A stretch of 64,000 nucleotides of DNA from Sporosarcina sp. FSL W7-1349 (GCF_038003045.1 NZ_JBBOOK010000003.1:1-64000); one strand, 5' to 3'. Positions 16,204 to 26,144 are shown, counted from the first letter of the stretch. The notes: generated by a model not told the origin, from the sequence alone. Numbers and translations: made by a program.

Positions 16204-16260
16204 ATAAGCTTACTTTGTCCCGCACCCGAATGAGGGGTTGAACAAAGTGTACACCTCCTG
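16204..16260 (-). promoter_or_regulatory. Leader hairpin with 11-codon in-frame uORF before the CorC gene
   Basis: On the minus strand GGAGGTG (16252-16258) is followed by TTG 16245, eleven codons and TAA (16212-16210), then two codons and the TTG of the CorC protein in the same frame. The peptide would read MFNPSFGCGTK. The same bases form a hairpin: ACTTTGT at 16242-16248 pairs with 16212-16218, and an inner ACCC/GGGT stem forms at 16224-16238. This could control translation by reinitiation or stop readthrough, perhaps in response to divalent ions. Confidence 0.5.
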
Positions 16261-16399
16261 TATTGGTAAAGTAGTGAGTTAAGATAATGATAATTTATTT
16301 ACAAGAAAAAAACAAATGGTTTCGCTTTCAATCACGTATTGAATATCCATTTTATGTGAAGGGAGCGACAGGGGCGGAGTGTTTGCTGAGGGGATGAGA

Positions 16400-16612
16400 G
16401 CCATGGAATTTGGCACTGGCGGTTTGGCAGTGCAGCTTTGCAGTTGGTGTGATTGCCCTTACAGTTTGGGGAATTGCCATGAGAGTTTGCGGAGTTAGGA
16501 GAGTTATTGGCGTCCTTACAGTTGGAGTGATTGTCCTTGTAGTTTGCTGAATTGCCAAGAGAGTTGACACGGGCCGTGACAGTTTGGCCGCGCCCTAACA
16601 GCTCCCCTTAAT
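16400..16612 (+). repeat. Array 2, degenerate copy of the 21-bp repeat family
   Basis: Imperfect units with cores such as GCCATGAGAGTTTG, CCCTTACAGTTTGG and GGCCGTGACAGTTTGG recur about every 20-22 bases. They match the cores of the arrays at 13.5 and 47.5 kb but are much more diverged. The array fills the space between the CorC leader and the small gene at 16659-16811. No coding gene is supported here. Confidence 0.7.
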
Positions 16613-16621
16613 TACCAATAA

Positions 16622-16655
16622 AAAAAGCGTACCCTGTCCCCAAGGTACGCCTTTC
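16622..16655 (-). terminator. Terminator of the 50-aa gene
   Basis: On the minus strand GGCGTACCTT / AGGGTACGC followed by a T run lies just beyond the stop codon at 16659. Confidence 0.8.
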
Positions 16656-16658
16656 AAA

Positions 16659-16811
16659 CTATTCCCCGCGTTTGTACTGGGTCTCTTTCCAAGCGTTTTG
16701 TTCATTTGGTACGCGACTCTTGTCTTCGAAGACATTTTCGGTCTTCTGTTCCTGCATCTTCATCTGATTTTTTTCCTGATGCATTTTTTCCGGTGATTTT
16801 TCCTTATCCAT
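16659..16811 (-). CDS. Small hydrophilic protein (50 aa)
   Basis: This 50-residue, highly charged protein is rich in Lys, Glu, Gln and Met (it begins MDKEKSPEKMHQEKNQ). It starts with ATG behind GAGGAGG at good spacing and ends ahead of a terminator, so it is a convincing small gene. Composition resembles small spore or stress proteins of Bacillales, but the family is not recognised. Confidence 0.7.
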   Translation of the reverse strand: MDKEKSPEKMHQEKNQMKMQEQKTENVFEDKSRVPNEQNAWKETQYKRGE

Positions 16812-16865
16812 ACAATGCCTCCTCTTTGTTTCGTGAAAGCATAGTATTTCCCGAATCGCACGGCT

Positions 16866-17069
16866 TCACTCATACACATGAAAAGTCATCAGTTCATGGA
16901 CCATTTTCGTGACATTTTCTTCTTCAGGCGGTGTATCGCCGGTCCACCGAATTGTCCCGTCTGGTTGGTAATCTGCGGTGTACCGTTTATTTTTGAAATA
17001 AAACGCAATCGTCCAGCCGGGCAATTGGGCATTTTCATACATCGGCCGAAAGCTGAAGTGTTGTAGCAT
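16866..17069 (-). CDS. yheE: YheE-like (DUF5342) small protein
   Basis: This 67-residue protein of unknown function matches the YheE family of Bacillus: MLQHFSFRPMYENAQLPGW, then FYFKNKRYTADYQPDGTI and a C-terminal acidic segment. ATG 17069 follows AAGGGGG. A longer frame reaching 17333 crosses the divergent ferritin-like gene and is rejected. Confidence 0.75.
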   Translation of the reverse strand: MLQHFSFRPMYENAQLPGWTIAFYFKNKRYTADYQPDGTIRWTGDTPPEEENVTKMVHELMTFHVYE

Positions 17070-17144
17070 GGTTGGGATCCCCCTTTTCATAAGACGCAGC
17101 CTGGACGCATAAATTGAAGATAAACGATGCGAGAGGGTGCTGAA

Positions 17145-17534
17145 TTGTTTGTCGATAAATTGAAGCAGGCCATTGAAGACGAATATCGATCGTATCATTT
17201 TTACCGTTCCATGCATGGCAAGACGGATGATCCGCTTTGGCAGGATTTCATCAAACATGCGTATGAAGATGAAAAAAGCCATTACGAAATGTTCCAACAA
17301 CTCTATTATATGATGACTGGGACCTTTGTTCAAAATCCTAAGAAAATGTTGCCTTGCTATGATTTAAAAGACTGCGCAAAACGGGCGCTCGTCGATGAGT
17401 TGGAGGCGGTCGAGACTTATAAGGAGATGCTTCTTACCATCCCTTTTCAGCAGGCGTATAATCCAGTGTTCATCGCCATGCACGATGAAATGGAACATGC
17501 CATCCGATTTTCCACCATCTACAATGCCCTCTGA
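17145..17534 (+). CDS. Ferritin-like (rubrerythrin-type) domain protein
   Basis: This 129-residue four-helix protein has the spaced acidic residues of di-iron proteins: EDEYRSYHFY near residue 11, EDEKSHYEMF near 42, DELEAVETYKEM near 85 and HDEMEHAIRF near 113, forming two Exx(H/Y) pairs. It may store iron or detoxify peroxide, or serve in spores; the exact role is unknown. TTG 17145 is favoured over ATG 17127, because GAGAGGGTG lies 6 bases before the TTG. It is divergent from the yheE-like gene. Confidence 0.8.
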   Translation: MFVDKLKQAIEDEYRSYHFYRSMHGKTDDPLWQDFIKHAYEDEKSHYEMFQQLYYMMTGTFVQNPKKMLPCYDLKDCAKRALVDELEAVETYKEMLLTIPFQQAYNPVFIAMHDEMEHAIRFSTIYNAL

Positions 17535-17658
17535 AGGCAGGGGGAAATGCCGGAAAAGTGTCGCACTATGCAAAATAGAAGGGGGAGGAAGTCTTTGATT
17601 CCTTCTCTTTTTTTCAATTTCCTGTAATATGGAATGTAAGAGGAAAGGGGGGCATAAC

Positions 17659-17898
17659 ATGTCAAAACGAGGGGCCGGAATTGGATTCATAGCGATATCT
17701 GCGTTTTTACTATCCACGAAATTCATAAGTGCAGCCATTTTTGGCTCCGGAATTTCGAGTTGGGATAAGGATTTATTTCGTAATATGCTCTCATACATAG
17801 GAAACACTCTCGATATTTTCAGCATAGGCTCTTTCATTGTAGGGATCGGCTATATTGTCTGGGGAGAATATGAGGAATCGAAATTAAAAAAAGAATGA
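17659..17898 (+). CDS. Small two-helix membrane protein
   Basis: This 79-residue protein has hydrophobic segments at about 7-29 and 49-69, with a charged C-terminus. The ATG follows AAGGGGGG. I do not recognise the family. It is a single-gene unit ending in a terminator. Confidence 0.7.
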   Translation: MSKRGAGIGFIAISAFLLSTKFISAAIFGSGISSWDKDLFRNMLSYIGNTLDIFSIGSFIVGIGYIVWGEYEESKLKKE

Positions 17899-17899
17899 C

Positions 17900-17936
17900 A
17901 AAAAGAGTTGGCCTCCAATAGGGACAACTCTTTTTT
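17900..17936 (+). terminator. Terminator of gene 17659-17898
   Basis: The stem AAAAAGAGTTG / CAACTCTTTTTT lies directly after the stop codon. Confidence 0.88.
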
Positions 17937-17941
17937 GGTTC

Positions 17942-18172
17942 TTATATTTAAGTTGAATTTAATATTTTACCTATTAACTTAGTTGATTGGAGTGCAGAGC
18001 GGCGACTCCAGCGAAGGCCGTCACGAAGAACGGCCTTTGTGCCAAAAAGCGTAGCGTTTGGCAACAAATCGAACCCTTCGCTGTTCGATTGGCTGAAGCC
18101 GTGCCCGCGGAAAGCGTCCGCTCGGAACGGAAATCAACGGTTAGAAGAAGTTATTTATTTCAACTTATATAG
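17942..18172. repeat. MITE-like element, copy 1
   Basis: This element of about 230 bp is bounded by imperfect inverted ends (TTTAAGTTGAATTTAAT and ATTTCAACTTATATA). A second copy lies at 28776-29002. The two share AGTTGATTGGAGTGCAGAGC, then GGCGACTCCAGCGAAGGCCG, and the right part with CCGTGCCCGCGGAAAGCGTC and ACGGAAATCAACGG. They differ in a central hairpin, here TGCCAAA...TTTGGCA (18040-18063). The GCGGAAAGCG...GGAAATCAACG end is a style common in Bacillales intergenic repeats. The rest up to 18424 holds no gene, only the probable malate synthase promoter. Confidence 0.75.
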
Positions 18173-18424
18173 ATCACAATTTGAACTGCGATACCATTCA
18201 ATACAGCTCCACCGCCAATCGGGCGAGGTAATAGGAACTGCTGGCGACCTCTTCCATGGCGCTGGAGTTTGTGTCTACTAACAATCTCACAGTAGATACA
18301 GAGAGAGAAGAACAAAAAATTCATAATACTGTTGATTTTCAAATGTATTATAGTATATAGTGTAATAGATGAATCTGTTATAAAACAGAATGAGTGGTAG
18401 TAAATATGTTAAGGGGTGGATACT

Positions 18425-20614
18425 ATGCAAAATTATGTAGAAAAAGGCAAGCTTCGAGTTTCCAAGGAACTGTATGATTTTGTGAATGAAGAAGTGCTTC
18501 CGGGCATTGAACAGGATGGAGAGAAGTTTTGGTCGGATTTCGGGCAACTCATCCATGAATTTGCTCCAGAGAACAAGCAATTGTTGGAAGAACGTGTACG
18601 CCTTCAACAAGCGATCAGCGCTTGGCATAGAGAAAACAAAGGATCTACGGATCTACCGAAATATAAAGCGTTTCTAGAGGAAATCGGCTATTTGGAACCG
18701 AAGCCGGCTGATTTCAAAGTGTCCACGTCGAAAGTAGATGATGAAATTGCAATCCAAGCAGGTGCTCAATTGGTCGTGCCTGTCGATAATGCACGCTATG
18801 CGTTGAATGCGGCAAATGCCCGCTGGGGAAGCCTGTATGATGCACTGTATGGAACAGATGTCATCAGCGATGAGGAAGGGGCGGAAGCGGGTGTAGAGTA
18901 TAACCCGGTCCGCGGCGCGAAGGTCATCCAGTTTGCGAAACGCTTCCTAGACGAGTCCGTTCCTTTGGCGGGAGGATCGCATGCGGAGGTCACTCAGTAT
19001 GCAATCGCTGATGGAAAACTTTCAGCAACCCTGTCGGATGGGAAAGCTGTCGGTCTGCAGGACCCGGAAAAGTTCATCGGGTATCAAGGGGCCCCTGAAG
19101 CGCCTTCCGCCGTACTTCTCGGAAATAACGGATTGCATTTGGAAATCCAGATTGACCGGAATCATTCCATCGGAAAAGATGATGCGGCCGGTGTGAAAGA
19201 TGTCTTGTTGGAAGCGGCCCTTTCGACGCTTATGGACTGTGAAGATTCGATTGCAGCTGTCGATGCGGAAGATAAAGTCGGCGTTTACCGCAATTGGCTC
19301 GGCCTTATGAAAGGCGATTTGGAGGCAAGCTTTGCCCGTGGAAATAAAACAATCACCCGGAGGATGAATCCGGATCGTACGTACACATCCGCGAACGGGG
19401 AAGAACTGTCATTGCCTGGCCGTTCTCTTATGTTCGTTCGGAATGTCGGCCATTTGATGACGAACAACGCTATTCTGGACCAAGATGGTAATGAAGTGCC
19501 GGAAGGGATTCTCGATGGTGTCCTTACGACATTGATTGCGAAGCATAATTTGAAAGACGATGTGCAGTTCAAAAACTCCCGCCATGGTTCTATTTACATC
19601 GTTAAACCGAAGATGCATGGACCGAAAGAGGCCGCATTTGCGAACCGGTTATTCAATCGGATTGAAGATATTCTCGGACTCGAACGCCATACATTGAAAA
19701 TCGGTTTGATGGATGAAGAGCGCCGGACATCGCTCAATTTGAAGGCATGTATCAATGAAGTGAAAGAACGGATTGCCTTCATCAATACCGGGTTCCTTGA
19801 TCGGACGGGTGATGAAATCCATACGTCGATGGAAGCGGGCGTCATGATCCGTAAAAACGACATGAAAGCGACGAACTGGCTGGCAGCGTATGAATCTTCG
19901 AATGTCGCGGTCGGTATCGATGCGGGTCTCCCGGGCCATGCACAGATCGGTAAAGGGATGTGGGCGATGCCGGATATGATGGCAGCGATGCTCGAACAGA
20001 AGATTGCTCATCCGAAAGCCGGAGCAAACACTGCTTGGGTTCCATCTCCGACAGCAGCGACGTTGCACGCCCTTCATTATCATCAGATTGACGTGAAGGC
20101 GGTTCAGCAGGGGATCGACAGCACAATCGATTATCGCGACGCCATCTTGGAAATTCCGGTCGCTCCGGACACGAACTGGTCACCGGAAGAGATTCAGCAA
20201 GAGTTGGATAATAATGCACAAGGCATCCTCGGGTATGTAGTCCGCTGGATTGATCAAGGTGTCGGCTGTTCGAAAGTTCCGGACATCAATGACATCGGTT
20301 TGATGGAGGACCGGGCGACGCTGCGGATTTCCAGCCAGCATATCGCGAACTGGCTGCATCACGGCATCGTGTCGGAAGAGCAAGTGATGGAGACGATGAA
20401 ACGGATGGCGGTTGTCGTGGATAAACAGAATGCGGATGACGCAATCTATCAACCGATGGCTCCGGATTACGATGACTCCGTAGCATTCGCTGCGGCATGC
20501 GATCTGGTGTTCAAAGGGATCGAACAGCCGAACGGTTACACGGAGCCGATTTTGCATCAGCGCCGTTTGGAAGCGAAAGCGAAACGGAAAGCCGCTGTGA
20601 CGGCAGGACAATAA
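18425..20614 (+). CDS. glcB: Malate synthase G
   Basis: This enzyme condenses glyoxylate and acetyl-CoA to malate and has 729 residues, the full monomeric G-type length. Typical stretches include [28 protein letters not shown], here about 120-148, [40 protein letters not shown] [27 protein letters not shown] and [18 protein letters not shown] [17 protein letters not shown] 18425 follows GGGGTGG. No isocitrate lyase or glycolate oxidase is nearby, so it stands alone; it could serve acetate or glycolate use alongside the acyl-CoA island downstream. AT-rich promoter-like DNA precedes it. Confidence 0.95.
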   Translation: MQNYVEKGKLRVSKELYDFVNEEVLPGIEQDGEKFWSDFGQLIHEFAPENKQLLEERVRLQQAISAWHRENKGSTDLPKYKAFLEEIGYLEPKPADFKVSTSKVDDEIAIQAGAQLVVPVDNARYALNAANARWGSLYDALYGTDVISDEEGAEAGVEYNPVRGAKVIQFAKRFLDESVPLAGGSHAEVTQYAIADGKLSATLSDGKAVGLQDPEKFIGYQGAPEAPSAVLLGNNGLHLEIQIDRNHSIGKDDAAGVKDVLLEAALSTLMDCEDSIAAVDAEDKVGVYRNWLGLMKGDLEASFARGNKTITRRMNPDRTYTSANGEELSLPGRSLMFVRNVGHLMTNNAILDQDGNEVPEGILDGVLTTLIAKHNLKDDVQFKNSRHGSIYIVKPKMHGPKEAAFANRLFNRIEDILGLERHTLKIGLMDEERRTSLNLKACINEVKERIAFINTGFLDRTGDEIHTSMEAGVMIRKNDMKATNWLAAYESSNVAVGIDAGLPGHAQIGKGMWAMPDMMAAMLEQKIAHPKAGANTAWVPSPTAATLHALHYHQIDVKAVQQGIDSTIDYRDAILEIPVAPDTNWSPEEIQQELDNNAQGILGYVVRWIDQGVGCSKVPDINDIGLMEDRATLRISSQHIANWLHHGIVSEEQVMETMKRMAVVVDKQNADDAIYQPMAPDYDDSVAFAAACDLVFKGIEQPNGYTEPILHQRRLEAKAKRKAAVTAGQ

Positions 20615-20618
20615 TTTG

Positions 20619-20651
20619 GAAACTCCCGTTCAATCTGTGCGGGAGTTTTTT
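20619..20651 (+). terminator. Terminator of malate synthase gene
   Basis: The stem AAACTCCCG / CGGGAGTTT followed by a T run lies a few bases after the stop codon. Confidence 0.9.
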
Positions 20652-20724
20652 GCGCCGGAAAATGTTTATCGATAGGAAGGGAAAGGAAGACTAAGGAACG
20701 AGGAATAAAAAGGAGGAAACTTAC

Positions 20725-21138
20725 ATGGATGCAAAAGAGACGGCACGCAAAATCCTGGATGAAAGTCATATCGGGACAATGGCGACCGTGCAACAGAACA
20801 AGCCACATAGCCGCTATATGACATTTTTTAACGATGGATTCACTTTATACACGGTCACATCGAAGAAGACGGAAAAAGTGGATGAGCTGGAACAGAACCC
20901 GCATACTCATATTTTGATTGGCTATGAAGGGGACGGATTTGGCGATGCTTTTCTGGAAATTCAGGGCACGGTGGAAATTTCACAAGGGGAAAATATGATT
21001 GACAAAGTGTGGAACGAGTATATGGAGGTGTGGTTTGAAGGGCCGAACGATCCGAACCTTGTTATTTTGAAAATCACTCCGGAGGCGATCCGGGTGATGA
21101 ATAAAAAAGGTGAACCGCCGCAGGACGTACAGATTTGA
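20725..21138 (+). CDS. Pyridoxamine 5'-phosphate oxidase-fold general stress protein
   Basis: This 137-residue split-barrel flavin-fold protein is of the general stress protein 26 type. It starts with MDAKETARKILDESHIGTMATVQQ and contains PHSRYMTFFNDGFTLY and LEIQGTVEIS, typical of the family. Members bind FMN, F420 or heme, but the ligand here is unknown. The ATG follows AAGGAGG. It is a single-gene unit with a shared terminator. Confidence 0.85.
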   Translation: MDAKETARKILDESHIGTMATVQQNKPHSRYMTFFNDGFTLYTVTSKKTEKVDELEQNPHTHILIGYEGDGFGDAFLEIQGTVEISQGENMIDKVWNEYMEVWFEGPNDPNLVILKITPEAIRVMNKKGEPPQDVQI

Positions 21139-21148
21139 TTTGCAAAGA

Positions 21149-21187
21149 GACGAGAAATCCCGAGTCATTCAGGATTTCTCGTTTTTT
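21149..21187. terminator. Bidirectional terminator between convergent genes
   Basis: The stem ACGAGAAATCC / GGATTTCTCGT with flanking A/T runs overlaps the 3' end of the minus-strand gene at 21169. Confidence 0.85.
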
Positions 21188-21978
21188 GATTCCTCCAATA
21201 ATGTAATCATTAGATTTTCAAAGTAATCCGCGGCAATTTTCATCCGTGCCCCATACCAGAACATCTCCCCTTCGACACAGATCACTTTCGTTTCGGGGCA
21301 GATCTTTTGGAATTCTGCCAGATGCTTTTCCCGGAACGGAAATGGTTCGGAAGCCAAAAAGATGAAATCCAAGTTCGCCTGTTGGAAATCTGCTTCCGTC
21401 ACGGCGGGATATCTGCCTTCCATTTCGGTGAAAGGGACGGAGAAGCCGAGCTGTTTTAGGACGGATTCGATATATGTGTCTTTGCCAACCGTCATATAAG
21501 GATTTTTCCAAATGACATAGGCGACCCGTTGCCCGGTTCTTTTAGGCAATGTTTGAAAGGAGGTGCGGATTTCTTCAATGAGCTGGGCAGCTTCGGCATC
21601 CCGACCCGTCAATCCCCCGAGGGACTGGATCAGCCGGTAGGCATCTGGGATGGACTGGACTTCCGCTACGTAAACCGGAAAGTCTTTCTCCAAAGCGGCC
21701 ACCATCTCGGCCGTGTTCTCCTCTTTTTCCATGACGATCAAATCAGGTTTCAGGGCACGGATTTTATCTAGGTCCATTTCTTTCGTCCCGCCAACGATCG
21801 GCACTTGTTTCACCCGATCTTCCGGGAATATGCAATACCTCGTCCTGCCGACGATGCGGTCGCCTGCTCGAAGGGCGAATAACGTCTCGGTGATCGCAGG
21901 GCATAAAGAGATGATCCGTTGCGGCAAATCGTTCAATGTCACTTTTCGATTAAGATGATCGATAAATTCCCTCTCCAA
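21169..21978 (-). CDS. Orphan BtuF-like helical-backbone metal receptor protein
   Basis: This 269-residue protein has the fold of class III solute-binding proteins (cobalamin or siderophore receptors): PQRIISLCPAITETLFALRA at 20-39, VGGTKEMDLDKIRALKPDLIV near 62-82, then a helical bridge and a second lobe. It lacks a signal peptide and lipobox, so it appears cytoplasmic, and no ABC permease or ATPase is nearby. The TTG start is firm, with AAAGGAGG at 7 bases. It might be a cobalamin or metal chaperone; QueG, a cobalamin enzyme, is 15 kb away, but no link is shown. Confidence 0.8.
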   Translation of the reverse strand: MEREFIDHLNRKVTLNDLPQRIISLCPAITETLFALRAGDRIVGRTRYCIFPEDRVKQVPIVGGTKEMDLDKIRALKPDLIVMEKEENTAEMVAALEKDFPVYVAEVQSIPDAYRLIQSLGGLTGRDAEAAQLIEEIRTSFQTLPKRTGQRVAYVIWKNPYMTVGKDTYIESVLKQLGFSVPFTEMEGRYPAVTEADFQQANLDFIFLASEPFPFREKHLAEFQKICPETKVICVEGEMFWYGARMKIAADYFENLMITLLEESKNEKS

Positions 21979-22234
21979 TTTTGTTCCTCCTTTACAACTC
22001 TTAGTCCATCGATCGTATCACTCCCCCTTGTTTTTGGAAACTGTTTCCACACTGTACTGTTCGGGGATGATTAGCGTAGCGGCATTATTTGTCGCGGCAA
22101 AGGCGGTGGGACAGGTTGTATGCAGTTTCCTCGGACCGATGAATGAGGCCCGACCGTCGCCAACCCCTAATCTTTTTCTGTTACGGCCGATTCTGCTATA
22201 ATTGGAACGATATGAATGGAAAAAGGTGACGCGA

Positions 22235-23383
22235 TTGAATTTTATATGGACAATTCTATTCATGGCTTTGATCGGTGCGCTGATCGGTGGTTTTACCAAC
22301 CACTTAGCCATTAAAATGTTATTCCGGCCGCATGAGGCGAAGTATATTGGCCAATGGCGCCTGCCGTTTACCCCCGGGCTTATTCCGAAGCGCCGGGATG
22401 AATTGGCGAGGCAGCTTGGAAAAACGGTGACGAATTATTTATTGACCCCGGATACGTTTCGGAAGAAATTATTGACTCCGGATATGGAACGGAAAGCGGA
22501 GCAGTTCCTCCAACGGAAAGTGGAGGAACACGTCCTTCATTCCGACCGGACGATCCATAATTGGCTCGAGTTGGCGGGTGCGGAAAATCTGGTCGGGAAG
22601 ACGGAACAGAAGCTGCTCGCTGTTGTCGATGAGCAGTTGCTGGCGGTACGGACCAAATTGACTACGGGTTCCCTGGAAGACGTGATGCCCTCCGAATGGC
22701 AGAAGCAAGTGCAGCAAAAGATCGCTCCCGCAACTACGTATATTTTGAATCGGGCCAGCCGATTCATTGATTCGCCGGAAGGCAAGCTAGTCTTCCAGCA
22801 ATTAATCGACGATTTTCTGGCGACTAAAGGAACGATCGGCAGCATGGTGAACATGTTCTTTGGTGATTCGGACAAGCTTGTCGGAAAAGTTCAGCGGGAG
22901 GCGTTGAAATTCGTCGAGGCGCAGGGGACGTATGATTTGCTATATAACCTGATCGATACCGAATGGACCCGTTTGCAACAGCGCCCTATCGAGGAATTGA
23001 TCGGCGGATTTGATTGGGATGGATTGTTTGCCTCCATCCAAGCATATGTTAAGAAGGAACTGGATTTGGAAGCACGGTTGGATAAAACCATCCATGATTA
23101 TTGGGCGGATGGCGCAGCTTGGACAGCTGAGCACGTCACTCCGAAACTTGCCGATTTCGCTTTCCGGCAGGCGGAGGCCCAATTGGAAATTTCGCTTCGC
23201 AAATTGAAGCTTGATGAAATCGTCAAGGAACAAGTTGATACATTTCCAGTCGCGGTATTGGAAGATTTGGTCCTCGGCATTTCACGTCGGGAATTTAAAA
23301 TGATCACCGTTCTTGGTGCATTGCTCGGTGGCGTGATCGGTATCGTCCAAGGATTGATCGTCTTTTTTACGAATCTAACATAA
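22235..23383 (+). CDS. yheB: YheB-like DUF445 membrane protein
   Basis: This 382-residue protein has N- and C-terminal membrane helices and a long helical middle, as in the DUF445/YheB family. Typical N-terminal residues are GALIGGFTNHLAIKMLFRPH and FTPGLIPKRRDELARQLG. The C-terminal helix (about 355-380) ends in FFTNLT. TTG 22235 has AAGGTG 6 bases upstream and gives the family length. It sits 16 bases before yheA. In B. subtilis yheB and yheA are also neighbours. The function is unknown, possibly sporulation-related. Confidence 0.88.
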   Translation: MNFIWTILFMALIGALIGGFTNHLAIKMLFRPHEAKYIGQWRLPFTPGLIPKRRDELARQLGKTVTNYLLTPDTFRKKLLTPDMERKAEQFLQRKVEEHVLHSDRTIHNWLELAGAENLVGKTEQKLLAVVDEQLLAVRTKLTTGSLEDVMPSEWQKQVQQKIAPATTYILNRASRFIDSPEGKLVFQQLIDDFLATKGTIGSMVNMFFGDSDKLVGKVQREALKFVEAQGTYDLLYNLIDTEWTRLQQRPIEELIGGFDWDGLFASIQAYVKKELDLEARLDKTIHDYWADGAAWTAEHVTPKLADFAFRQAEAQLEISLRKLKLDEIVKEQVDTFPVAVLEDLVLGISRREFKMITVLGALLGGVIGIVQGLIVFFTNLT

Positions 23384-23399
23384 GAGGGGAAATGAGAAC

Positions 23400-23750
23400 A
23401 TGGCAGTGAATATTTATGATGATTTGAACAAATTGGAAGCGACGTTTCGTCAAACAGCGGAGTTTCAAGCGGTTCAGGAAGCGATCGAAGAAGTAAAGGC
23501 AGATGGGACGGCATTGGAACTGTTTAAAAGTTTCCGGAAAATCCAGATGACCCTCCAGGAGAAACAGATGCAAGGAGAAGAAATCGCCCCGGAAGAATTG
23601 GAATACGCGCAAAAAACAGCTCAACTGGCGCAACAGAATCCAAAGATCATGGCGATGCTCGAAGCGGAAATGAAGTTGAGCGGGCTTATTGAAGAAGTGA
23701 ATCGTGTTCTGATGAAGCCCGTGCAAAACTTATATGAATCCATCAGCTAA
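23400..23750 (+). CDS. yheA: YheA/YmcA-family (UPF0342) protein
   Basis: This 116-residue all-helical protein belongs to the YlbF/YmcA/YheA superfamily. Family sequence is visible in NIYDDLNKLEATFRQTAEFQ and FKSFRKIQMTLQEKQMQGEE. YlbF and YmcA control competence and RNase Y, but the role of YheA is not established. It is cotranscribed with yheB and followed by a terminator. Confidence 0.9.
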   Translation: MAVNIYDDLNKLEATFRQTAEFQAVQEAIEEVKADGTALELFKSFRKIQMTLQEKQMQGEEIAPEELEYAQKTAQLAQQNPKIMAMLEAEMKLSGLIEEVNRVLMKPVQNLYESIS

Positions 23751-23779
23751 AAAAACCGGCCACCTGGCCGGTTTTTTTG
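23751..23779 (+). terminator. Terminator of yheBA
   Basis: The stem AAACCGGCCA / TGGCCGGTTT with a T run follows the stop codon of yheA directly. Confidence 0.9.
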
Positions 23780-23816
23780 TTGACGGGAATCGCACGAAAC
23801 CAACCCGTTCGGTGCT

Positions 23817-25955
23817 TCATGGGTCTACATTGAAATGGGATTTCTCTTTCACTTGGAATTTTTTTATTTTCTGATACAGAGTGGATCGGCTGATGCCTAG
23901 GATTTCAGCCGCCTTTGTTCGGTTTCCATCGGCTTTGGTGAGCGCTTGTATCAATAGGGACTTTTCCGTATTGTCCATTAGCTCCTTTGGATTGAAACCC
24001 TTATCGCTTGAAGGAGATATCGGCTCGACTACCGGTTTTCCTTTGGGGATGTCAGGCTGGGCGGTTTCGAGTGTCAGATTTTCAACGTCAATCCAATTGC
24101 CGGTGGAAAAGTGGAAGGCACGCTCCAGGACATTTTCCAATTCCCTCACGTTGCCGGGCCATTCATATTGACTTAATCGGAGTAAGGCTTTTGGGGTGAC
24201 CCCTTCCATCGGTTTAAATGCCTTCAATTTGAACTTCTCCAACAGGAATTCGCATAGCAGCGGAATATCTTCCAAACGTTCCCGAAGAGGGGGGATCCGC
24301 AGTTGGATAACATGGATCCTATAATAGAGATCCTCCCTGAAAGTGCCCGCTTGCACCATTTCCAACAAATTTTTATTTGTCGCGGCCAGGATACGGACAT
24401 CGGCTTTCCTCGTTTTCGTATCCCCGATCCGTTCAAATTCCTTCTCTTGCAATACGCGTAAAAGTTTGACTTGCAATGGCAAGGGCATGTCCCCGATTTC
24501 GTCGAGGAACAGTGTTCCCCCATCCGCCAATTCAAATTTTCCGGGCTTTCCCCCTTTTTTGGCACCTGTAAATGCCCCATCCACATAACCGAAAAACTCA
24601 GATTCAAGGAGTTCCTCCGGGATTGCACCGCAATTCACTTTTATAAAGGCCCCGGGACGGCCGGAAGATTGGTGGATTCCGTCAGCGAGTAATTCTTTCC
24701 CCGTGCCACTTTCCCCGGTGATCAATATATTGGAAAAGGTTTGCGAAGCGATATACGCCTCTTTTTTTAACAGGTCGATTTTCTTGCTCTTTGAGATGAG
24801 CAGGCCGAAGGGGTCATTATCCATAGAGGCTTTCAGCAGTTCTCCGCGGTAAAAGGAGATTTCCCCCTCAAGGCGGTCCACATGATGCAATAAATCTTTC
24901 CACACATCCAACTGTTTGAAGATCAACTTGAAGATGGCGCCAATCTTTTTCCCGTCTTGAATGATGGGCATTTGAGATAAAATGGCCTTTTTGTTTTGAA
25001 TTTCGACCAGTTCCCCCTCTACGCTTTCATTTTGCAAAATACTTTTTTCGGAAGAGATTTCAGGGATGATCCGATCGATCGGCTGTTCAATAATTTCTTT
25101 CATGGAAGAGAAACCGAAGAAGGAAAGGATACTATGGTTGGCTCTTGTGATTTTCCCGTCCATATCCGTCATCAATACGCCGTCATAGGCCAGTTCCAGT
25201 GCGCTATCAAGCATCTTTTCAATTCTTTTCGTCGATTCCAATTCCATTGCGACATTTTCGTAATCGGTTACATCCTTCAGGACGACCATGGCTCCGGTGA
25301 TGGATGTCCACTCCCTGATCGGGATGAACGATGCGATCGTCGTGGCGTTTGGAAAATACAATCGTTTTATATAACTTTTCTCCGTTTGGATGGCTTCCCG
25401 GAAACCAGCGGACAGATCGGAGGAAAACTGGGCAATCGACCGGTCCATCACCTCTTCTTCAACCAGTTGGAGCAGTGTCAGTGCGCTGGTATTCAGCGAT
25501 GTCACCCGCATGTCCAAATTCACGGAGAGGACAGCCTCCTGTAAATGGTCCACCAGTGTTTTCAACCGGTTGGCCACAATATGCGTACTTGTAATCAATC
25601 CCTTGATCAATTCGGATTTTGCCATGACTCCTGTTACATTTCCCCTGTCATCGAGAACGACGGCATGCCCGATACCTTTCTCGACCAAAACATCCTTCGC
25701 GTCGTAAGCGCTGTCTTTTTCGTTGACTGTGACGACGCTTTGAATCATGGCCGACCCAATTGTCGTATCGAGGGACTCACTTTTCAGAAGTAGGCGATAT
25801 AAGGCATATTTTGTGACGATACCAAGCAATTGTCCGTGTTCAATGACGCAAGCAAGATCTTGTTGCTCCTGTAAAAAACAATTCATTACTTCTCTTGCAG
25901 TGCTTTCTCTAGTTACTTCAATAAAATTGGAAGAGTAGAGTTGCTGAACTAGCAA
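23817..25955 (-). CDS. Sigma-54-dependent activator with CBS and PAS domains
   Basis: This 712-residue enhancer-binding protein has, in order, two CBS motifs (about 5-125), a PAS domain (about 130-235), a second PAS domain (about 245-350), the AAA+ sigma-54 activation domain (about 395-625) and a Fis-type helix-turn-helix (about 660-700). The Walker A motif is GESGTGKE, the sigma-54 contact loop GAFTGA is intact, and Walker B is [11 protein letters not shown]. It is divergent from the -24/-12 promoter at 26145 and is surely the regulator of that operon. CBS domains suggest sensing of adenine nucleotides or an acyl-CoA. TTG 25955 is chosen since AAAGGAG precedes it at 8 bases; GTG 26003 lacks an SD. 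Confidence 0.92.
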   Translation of the reverse strand: MLVQQLYSSNFIEVTRESTAREVMNCFLQEQQDLACVIEHGQLLGIVTKYALYRLLLKSESLDTTIGSAMIQSVVTVNEKDSAYDAKDVLVEKGIGHAVVLDDRGNVTGVMAKSELIKGLITSTHIVANRLKTLVDHLQEAVLSVNLDMRVTSLNTSALTLLQLVEEEVMDRSIAQFSSDLSAGFREAIQTEKSYIKRLYFPNATTIASFIPIREWTSITGAMVVLKDVTDYENVAMELESTKRIEKMLDSALELAYDGVLMTDMDGKITRANHSILSFFGFSSMKEIIEQPIDRIIPEISSEKSILQNESVEGELVEIQNKKAILSQMPIIQDGKKIGAIFKLIFKQLDVWKDLLHHVDRLEGEISFYRGELLKASMDNDPFGLLISKSKKIDLLKKEAYIASQTFSNILITGESGTGKELLADGIHQSSGRPGAFIKVNCGAIPEELLESEFFGYVDGAFTGAKKGGKPGKFELADGGTLFLDEIGDMPLPLQVKLLRVLQEKEFERIGDTKTRKADVRILAATNKNLLEMVQAGTFREDLYYRIHVIQLRIPPLRERLEDIPLLCEFLLEKFKLKAFKPMEGVTPKALLRLSQYEWPGNVRELENVLERAFHFSTGNWIDVENLTLETAQPDIPKGKPVVEPISPSSDKGFNPKELMDNTEKSLLIQALTKADGNRTKAAEILGISRSTLYQKIKKFQVKEKSHFNVDP

Positions 25956-26144
25956 TGGTATGCGCTCCTTTGTAACTATCAAGTTTTTAAAAGAAATAGT
26001 CACATCTCTATTGTAAGGAAGCTATAGCGAAGAATCAATACAAGTGTGTTAATTTTCAGACAGTTGTTAAGCGATGTGCACAAGTGAATGGAAATCGTCA
26101 TGTGAATTTTGGGACGTTTGCCATGCGTTCAGGCTTTTGAAGGG

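Noticed and set aside
18160..18342. Minus-strand open frame upstream of malate synthase
   Set aside because: It partly lies in the MITE-like repeat end, has no ribosome site and no recognisable domain.
22018..22311. Minus-strand open frame overlapping the start of yheB
   Set aside because: It starts inside the yheB coding region in antisense and has no ribosome site. The 22018-22150 part reads somewhat protein-like but has no start.
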